Below are positions 6,101 through 9,306 of a stretch of 9,306 bases of DNA, in pieces. Numbering within the stretch: position 1 is the stretch's first letter; each line of letters opens with the position of its first letter. Source of the DNA: Chloroflexota bacterium (lineage in GTDB: Bacteria; Chloroflexota; Anaerolineae; Anaerolineales; UBA4823); the NCBI GenBank assembly GCA_017860725.1, contig JAGDMX010000065.1:1-9306 (forward strand). The letters run 5' to 3'. A program made the position numbers and the translations under genes. The notes under the pieces were generated by a model. That model searched no databases, was not told the origin of the DNA, and worked only from the letters and a program-made list of their open reading frames with translations.

Positions 6101-8032
6101 GCTGAAATCAGCCCGGACGGAAGTCATCTGGCGACGAGCGGTCCAGATGGGATCGTCAAGATTTGGGATGCCGCCAGCGGTCAGGAGCTGCTCTCGATGA
6201 GCGGTCATACCGACAAGGTTCAAGGGCTGGCTTTCCGGTTCGACGGCAAACGCGTGGCCAGCGCCAGTCATGATGGCACAGCCCGGGTGTGGGATGTCAC
6301 GACTGGCCTGGAATTGTTAACACTGAACGCCCACGAAGGAGGCACGCACGCCGTATCCTTCTCTCCGGATGGGACGCGCCTGGCAACGGCGGGCATGGAT
6401 GATACCGTCAAAGTGTGGGATTCGGTCTCTGGCAAATTATTGCTTACCTTAGATGCCCCCAGCGAGGGGTTCCATAAGGGTAATGCCCTCGCCTTCAGCC
6501 CGGATGGGATTTATCTGGCCGTAGCCGGCTCCGATGGACTCATACTGCTTTGGGATATGCAGGCCGGCCAAACCGCCTTGCGCTTGAACGGCCGGCCACC
6601 CATAGCTTTCCATCCCCAAGGGACCACGTTGGCCTCCATGGATGAGCAGGGCAATCGTGTGGTCCTCTGGAATTTGGCCAAATCGCTCGCTTCAGGGGCG
6701 GGAAAAATTCAGAATACCCTGGGTGGCTACACCAATCCGGTCCTCGAGATCGCTTATAGCCCGGATGGCACCCGCCTGGCCACCGGCAGCCTGGATGGCA
6801 GCACCTGGGTGTGGTCGCTAAACTCGGGAGGTGGGGAGAAGATGCTGGACCTTCCTGGCCATATCGGTGTGATCTGGGATATCTCGTTCAGCCCAGATGG
6901 TCAGCGCATGCTGACAGCCAGCGTGGATGGAACCGTCCGCATTTGGGATATCTCCCCTTTGAACAATGCCGGATTGCTGGTCCTGAGTGGGCATGGGGGC
7001 CAGCTTACCCGGGTAGCAATCGATCCGAATGGCAAATACCTGGCGACGGCTGGCTATGACGGTAATGTGAAAGTGTGGACTATGCCTGATGGGCGGGAAC
7101 TCTTCACCTTGCCTGCCCACATCGGACCGGTGTGGGGCATCGCCTTCAGCCCGGACGGACAGAGTCTGGCGACTGCCGGAGCGGACAATGTCGCCAGGAT
7201 ATGGGATCTACGCGCTTCATTAGCCAGTCCGGATAGTCCAGCCCGGCTAGAGATCACTGGTCATCAGAATCTGAAAAACAAACTAAGCAGCCAACCGGGT
7301 ATCCGGCAGGTAGCTTTCAGCCCCGATGGCTCACGGCTGTTGACCGCCGGAGCGGACGGGATGGTCAAGTTATGGGATAGCGATACCGGTCAGGAAATTG
7401 GTGCTTTTGAGTTCAAAGCCACGCGTTATGGAATAAGCGGGGTCGCCAGTGCCGTCTTCAGTCCCGATGGGAAGCAGTTGGCCGCTGTGACCGAAGGTCC
7501 CGAATCTACATTCCGGGTGTGGGAAATCGAGACGGGTAATATAGTCTACGAGGCTTCTAGGCATGTGGAGGATGACGCATACTTCGCCCTGGCCTATAGC
7601 CCGGATGGCAACCGCCTGGCCGTCTCCGGCCTGAACATTACGGTTACGGTTTACGACTTGCATGCTCGCCAGGTAAGCAACACCATTTCCGGCTATAAAA
7701 GTGCGGTACTAGGGATGGACTTAAGCCACGATGGGACTCTCCTGGCCACATCCCACGCCGATGGGACGGTCAGGGAGTGGAATTTACTCACCGGTCAAGA
7801 GCTGTTGTCTTTATCTGGCAACTCAGGCCCGGTTTCCAGCGTCGTCTTCAGCCCGGATGATCAATATTTGATCACTTCTGGGTATGATGGAACAGCCCGC
7901 GTCTTCGTACTCAACCTCGACGAATTAATCCGGCTGGCGCAAACCCGGGTAACCCGTCAACTGACAGAACAGGAATGCCGGCAGTATCTGCATACAGAAG
8001 GCTGCCTGGCCAACGCCTCCGCCCTCCCCTGA
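2684..8032 (+). CDS. Giant membrane signalling protein: nucleotide cyclase - Ser/Thr kinase - STAND NTPase - TM - WD40 (1782 aa)
   Basis: Five modules lie in one uninterrupted frame. They are a class III nucleotide cyclase domain (about 1-172), a Hanks-type protein kinase (about 190-453), a STAND-type P-loop NTPase with its helical and winged-helix parts (about 475-975), one transmembrane helix (about 980-1005), and a helical stalk (1009-1110) followed by 14 WD40-type blades (about 1132-1745). The C-terminal tail RLAQTRVTRQLTEQECRQYL...C is typical of bacterial STAND-WD40 proteins. By analogy with that class, the propellers would sense a ligand or partner, the NTPase would switch or oligomerise, and the kinase and cyclase would be outputs. 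The activator and target are unknown. With one TM helix and no cleavable signal, the catalytic part and the propellers should face opposite sides of the membrane, most likely cytoplasm and exterior. The start ATG has only a weak GTGGGA about 8 nt upstream, but the cyclase motif begins at residue 7, so little could be added or lost. No frameshift or truncation is seen. Confidence 0.95.
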   Translation: MSKLPVGTVTFLFTDIQGSTQLWERNPRAMQTSLAHHNSYLYEAIQTHGGTVFKVVGDAFHAAFDNPVRAVEAALEAQRKLHTAPWDNIGPLRVRMGIHVGQAEVIDKEYSGHTLNRVARIMAAGHGGQVLVSLAVAELVRGHLAEDLALKDLGEHFLKGLVQPERIFQVIAPDLPVDFPPLVTKDLPRGYELRDKIGTGGFGTVYKAYQPGIDREVAIKIVNPEFANNPDYIRRFEAEAQVVARLEHPRIVPLYDFWREPDAAYLVMRYLRGGCLLSLLQHGSLQVPVAIEMVNQIADGLMAAHRQGVVHGDIKPENILLDEAENFYLSDFGIAVNFGLDGKDPAKASYLLGSPRYIAPEQLLGQTIGPQTDQYSLGVVLYEVLTGEHPFPYDSLAQIIENQLHGSLPAIHDQRPEIPKEVDRVLQQATAKDPVARFPDILAFAAAFRQAISGGRAVSAAEVYSRPLSAPAPPNPYKGLRAFEETDAANFFGRQALTQRLVARLDENSPRSRFLAVVGPSGSGKSSLVKAGMIPALRRGAVMGSQDWYYVEMIPGRHPFEELELSLLRIASNPGVNLMDNLQGDEHGLLRASRLALPAQDAQLFLLVDQFEEIFTLAEDRSEVRRFLDNLYMAITEPYSPVHVVVTLRADFYDRPLMYPNFSSLVQERTEVVVPLTAEELKETISRPAERVGISLEPGLAEAIVSDVIDQPGALPLLQYALTELFERRESGRLTFNAYRSIGGVLGALQRRADESYAGLDESGKEFARQMFLRLVTLGEGVEDTRRRVLRSELEALTWNGKVRTTEQEKGLTTAGSRAEPTSASSGNEASAARPVFTSPIPANKNQADMADVIQIFGKARLLSFDRDPVTRSPTVEVAHEALLREWQRLRAWLDRNRSDLRMELALRRSAGEWVSASRDPSFLLRGSRLDQFETWANETELLLTMEEHSFLEASLADRQARHSAEAARQAREAALERRSLLVTRVLLVVLLVAAFVSLTLASLARRAQVEAEDHAIALQTQESIAIDKASALGTQQAISVEQANQLATQVVIARDEAQARGHAEAQVVSEQEQVMQQARLATSRELALAAINNLETDPERSVLLAIQALSIAHTLEAQGALHRAVQASRVRLSLPGTTAEISPDGSHLATSGPDGIVKIWDAASGQELLSMSGHTDKVQGLAFRFDGKRVASASHDGTARVWDVTTGLELLTLNAHEGGTHAVSFSPDGTRLATAGMDDTVKVWDSVSGKLLLTLDAPSEGFHKGNALAFSPDGIYLAVAGSDGLILLWDMQAGQTALRLNGRPPIAFHPQGTTLASMDEQGNRVVLWNLAKSLASGAGKIQNTLGGYTNPVLEIAYSPDGTRLATGSLDGSTWVWSLNSGGGEKMLDLPGHIGVIWDISFSPDGQRMLTASVDGTVRIWDISPLNNAGLLVLSGHGGQLTRVAIDPNGKYLATAGYDGNVKVWTMPDGRELFTLPAHIGPVWGIAFSPDGQSLATAGADNVARIWDLRASLASPDSPARLEITGHQNLKNKLSSQPGIRQVAFSPDGSRLLTAGADGMVKLWDSDTGQEIGAFEFKATRYGISGVASAVFSPDGKQLAAVTEGPESTFRVWEIETGNIVYEASRHVEDDAYFALAYSPDGNRLAVSGLNITVTVYDLHARQVSNTISGYKSAVLGMDLSHDGTLLATSHADGTVREWNLLTGQELLSLSGNSGPVSSVVFSPDDQYLITSGYDGTARVFVLNLDELIRLAQTRVTRQLTEQECRQYLHTEGCLANASALP
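3251..4042 (+). other. Domain: Hanks-type Ser/Thr protein kinase, HGD variant (residues 190-453)
   Basis: The Gly loop IGTGGFGTV is at 197-205, the ATP-anchoring K220 is in VAIK, and the helix-C Glu is probably E239. The catalytic loop is H311-G-D-I-K-P-E-N318: catalytic D313, K315 and N318 are present but the Arg normally before the Asp is Gly. DFG is at 331-333, APE at 359-361 and the F-helix DxxxxG at 373-378. The kinase therefore keeps every residue needed for phosphotransfer but is a non-RD type, which in other kinases means it does not depend on activation-loop phosphorylation in the usual way. Confidence 0.92.
4106..5608 (+). other. Domain: STAND-type P-loop NTPase, nSTAND1-like (residues 475-975)
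   Basis: The module begins with NPYKGLRAFEETDAANFFGR, the usual entry to this NTPase family. Walker A is GPSGSGKS (519-526, K525) and Walker B is LFLLVDQFEE (604-613, D609 and E612/E613). VVTLRADFYD (645-654) is in the sensor-like position, and DQPGALPLLQYAL (710-722) is the conserved GxP-type helical segment. EVAHEALLREWQRLRAWL (877-894) marks the winged-helix part. Residues about 801-850 form a Ser/Thr/Ala/Glu-rich insertion within this part. The family is known from regulatory and conflict/defence ATPases that oligomerise on sensing. Confidence 0.88.
5621..5698 (+). other. Single transmembrane helix (residues 980-1005)
   Basis: A run of 26 mostly Leu/Val/Ala residues with no charge apart from one Arg near its start. 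It is preceded by Arg-rich helices (RQAREAALERRS) and followed by ARRAQ. Basic residues lie on both sides, with more before the helix, which favours the N-terminal catalytic part staying in the cytoplasm. Confidence 0.85.
5708..5875 (+). repeat. Four 14-residue helical repeats forming a stalk (residues 1009-1064)
   Basis: Four consecutive units of exactly 14 residues align without gaps: QVEAEDHAIALQTQ, ESIAIDKASALGTQ, QAISVEQANQLATQ and VVIARDEAQARGHA. The first three end in xLxTQ and Ala or Ile recur at the same places. Fourteen residues equal two heptads, consistent with a coiled coil joining the membrane helix to the conserved SRELALAAINNLETDPERSVLLAIQAL helices before the propellers. Confidence 0.6.
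6077..7918 (+). repeat. Fourteen WD40-type beta-propeller repeats (residues 1132-1745)
   Basis: I count 14 blades by their SPDGxxLAT...DGxVxVWD pattern. Classic W-D endings occur in blades 1, 2, 3, 4, 7, 9 and 10. The others end LWN (5), VWS (6), VWT (8), VWE (11), VYD (12), EWN (13) and VFV (14), so the last four are the most degenerate. Blade 5 lacks the usual Gly-His turn and blade 10 carries a longer first loop (TGHQNLKNKLSSQPGI). Fourteen blades fit two seven-bladed propellers. Such propellers bind proteins or ligands; the ligand here is unknown. Confidence 0.88.
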
Positions 8033-8227
8033 TCCTCTGCCCTAGTCTGTGCTTGGGCGCCCCATGCTTTGACACCACGCCTGGGTGGATTCGTTTATCT
8101 GGGGTGTGTGGATTTATTCACAACGCGTTTTCCGCGATCATAACCACCCCCCGAACAATCCCCAGCACCATAAAAACAGAATGTATCCCGATGACCTATT
8201 TACCCAAACGAATTCAGGCATTCAGTT

Positions 8228-8256
8228 TTGTTAGGTCAGGATATTCAGAGTATTAA
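8228..8256 (+). promoter_or_regulatory. Candidate promoter of the lysyl oxidase-like gene
   Basis: TTGTTA (8228-8233) and TATTAA (8251-8256) are separated by exactly 17 nt. Each matches the sigma70 consensus at four of six bases. Transcription would start near 8263 and leave a leader of about 32 nt. The AT-rich setting between two GC-richer genes supports it. The rest of the 262-bp gap after the giant gene (8033-8294) holds no gene and no convincing terminator. Confidence 0.42.
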
Positions 8257-8294
8257 CATAGTATTTCACGGAAACGGGGTGGTAGAATGTCGCC

Positions 8295-9248
8295 ATGAAT
8301 AGGGTTGCCCCAGGCAAAATCAGCAAGGCAAAAGCACTCTGCACGGTCGATCGGATCGCGCGACATCGAGTCCGGCAGATAGCCTTGAGCATTTGGGTGG
8401 CAGCCCTGGCGGCCTGGCTCGCCCTTAGCCCCATTCCTGCCTCCGCCTCTCAAGCGGTGAATTTGTCGGCTGCCATACCCGACGTCGCTTCCATCGCCGC
8501 GTGGGACCCGTCTGCCCTTCCCCTCCCCGATGCCTCGAGCCGGGCAGAGCCGGAGCCGAAAATACCAGCCAAGGATTACCTGCCGGACCTGCGCACCCTG
8601 CCGATGACCGAGCTGCGGCTCCAACTCCTGCCTGGCGGCTGGCGTTTTATACGCCTGGCAAATACGATCTGGAATAGCGGTCAGGGGCCTTTGGAATTGA
8701 TTGGCGAATTGAACGCTGACACCGAACAGACCCGCGTTCACCAGCAGATCTACACCTCGACGGACAGCCAGCGCAGAATTCTGGTGGGCGAGTTTGTCTG
8801 GCACCCCACCCATGATCACTGGCATATGGGTCAATTCACTCTCTATGAGCTGTGGGCGTTAAATCCAGATCTCAGCCTGGGTAGCATTGTGGCCAGCAGT
8901 GATAAATTGTCTTACTGCGCTATGGATACGGATCCCGTGGATCTGGGACATCCTCGTTTCTCCCTGCGCCGGGGTTACGTCGGCTGTGGTCAGTATAAGC
9001 AAGGTCTGTCCGTTGGTTGGGGTGACACCTACCAGTCGTTTCTGGACGGGCAGTCCCTGGATGTGACCGGACTTCCCGACGGTTATTATGCTCTCATTTC
9101 GGCTGTTAATCCCGATGGGCTGATCCTCGAAGAGAATTACGCCAATAATGCCGCACGGGCATACCTGGAACTAAGAGGAGATCGCATGACGGTAGTCACG
9201 CTGAAGCACATCAAAATGACTCAGTGCGATGAGTCTCTGTGTAAATAA
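8295..9248 (+). CDS. Lysyl oxidase family protein (copper amine oxidase fold), secreted or anchored, 317 aa
   Basis: Lysyl oxidases oxidise primary amines, in animals peptidyl-lysine, using Cu(II) and a lysine-tyrosine quinone cofactor. Residues 96-110 (LPDLRTLPMTELRLQ) and 119-134 (IRLANTIWNSGQGPLE) are the usual start of the bacterial domain. VGEFVWH170PTH173DH175WH177 is the copper-binding His cluster. SSDK204LSYC208AMD matches the HKASFC segment that supplies the cofactor lysine, and GWGDTY246 matches the segment that supplies the cofactor tyrosine, so both cofactor precursors are kept. DVTGLPDGYYALISAVNPDGLILEENYANNAA is the standard C-terminal part. A basic N-terminus and hydrophobic stretch at 29-45, followed by ASA at 50-52, indicate export; cleavage and anchoring both remain possible. 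C208, C231, C311 and C316 could form disulfides outside the cell. The ATG at 8295 has only a weak purine-rich GGTGGTAGA upstream. Substrate is unknown. Confidence 0.92.
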   Translation: MNRVAPGKISKAKALCTVDRIARHRVRQIALSIWVAALAAWLALSPIPASASQAVNLSAAIPDVASIAAWDPSALPLPDASSRAEPEPKIPAKDYLPDLRTLPMTELRLQLLPGGWRFIRLANTIWNSGQGPLELIGELNADTEQTRVHQQIYTSTDSQRRILVGEFVWHPTHDHWHMGQFTLYELWALNPDLSLGSIVASSDKLSYCAMDTDPVDLGHPRFSLRRGYVGCGQYKQGLSVGWGDTYQSFLDGQSLDVTGLPDGYYALISAVNPDGLILEENYANNAARAYLELRGDRMTVVTLKHIKMTQCDESLCK

Positions 9249-9306
9249 GGCTATCCGGTCGAGACAGCACTTTGCCTGATGATCGGTTACCTCATCATTC
9301 GAAGAC

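Noticed and set aside
8045..8075. GC-rich palindrome TTGGGCGCCCCA after the giant gene, considered as a terminator
   Set aside because: The symmetric part has no room for a loop and no T-run follows.
8253..8834. 193-codon minus-strand frame opposite the lysyl oxidase start and its promoter
   Set aside because: It opposes recognisable lysyl oxidase motifs, and its Gly/Arg-rich composition is typical of antisense frames in GC-rich genes.
9277..9297. Inverted repeat TGATGA ... TCATCA with a 9-nt loop after the lysyl oxidase gene, considered as a terminator
   Set aside because: The stem is only 6 bp and AT-rich, with no T-run after it; too weak to call.

Overview
The window looks like a piece of a Chloroflexota (probably Anaerolineae-like) chromosome or metagenomic contig. 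This assignment is an inference. It rests on protein types that recur together in that phylum: a giant cyclase/kinase/STAND/WD40 signalling protein, a DUF5946 protein, a bacterial lysyl oxidase and a small 'FWRERAADEVRWRG' protein. The base composition is moderately GC-rich with AT-rich gaps between genes. I see no rRNA, tRNA, CRISPR array, insertion sequence or phage gene.

Layout: The left end carries two minus-strand genes, a 79-aa conserved small protein (35-274) and, upstream of it, a 163-aa secreted beta-barrel-like protein (378-869). A 477-bp gap separates these from plus-strand genes and holds divergent candidate promoters. Next on the plus strand come an Mth938-like domain protein (1347-1709), a doubtful 50-aa overlapping ORF (1696-1848) and a DUF5946 protein with an N-terminal CxxC knuckle (1897-2343). 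After a 340-bp AT-rich gap lies the dominant gene (2684-8032, 1782 aa). The window ends with a secreted or membrane-anchored lysyl oxidase-family copper amine oxidase (8295-9248) behind its own candidate promoter.

The 1782-aa protein is the most interesting object. In order it has a class III nucleotide cyclase domain, a Ser/Thr kinase domain with HGD in place of HRD, and a STAND NTPase module with Walker A and B motifs. These are followed by one transmembrane helix, a short stalk of four 14-residue helical repeats, 14 WD40-type blades (enough for two seven-bladed propellers) and a Cys-containing tail. It puts a sensor (propellers), a switch (NTPase) and two outputs (cyclic nucleotide synthesis and phosphorylation) in one chain across a membrane. 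No neighbouring gene is an obvious effector for a cyclic nucleotide or a clear kinase substrate, so its partner is not identifiable here. The remaining genes look like independent housekeeping or secreted functions rather than one operon.
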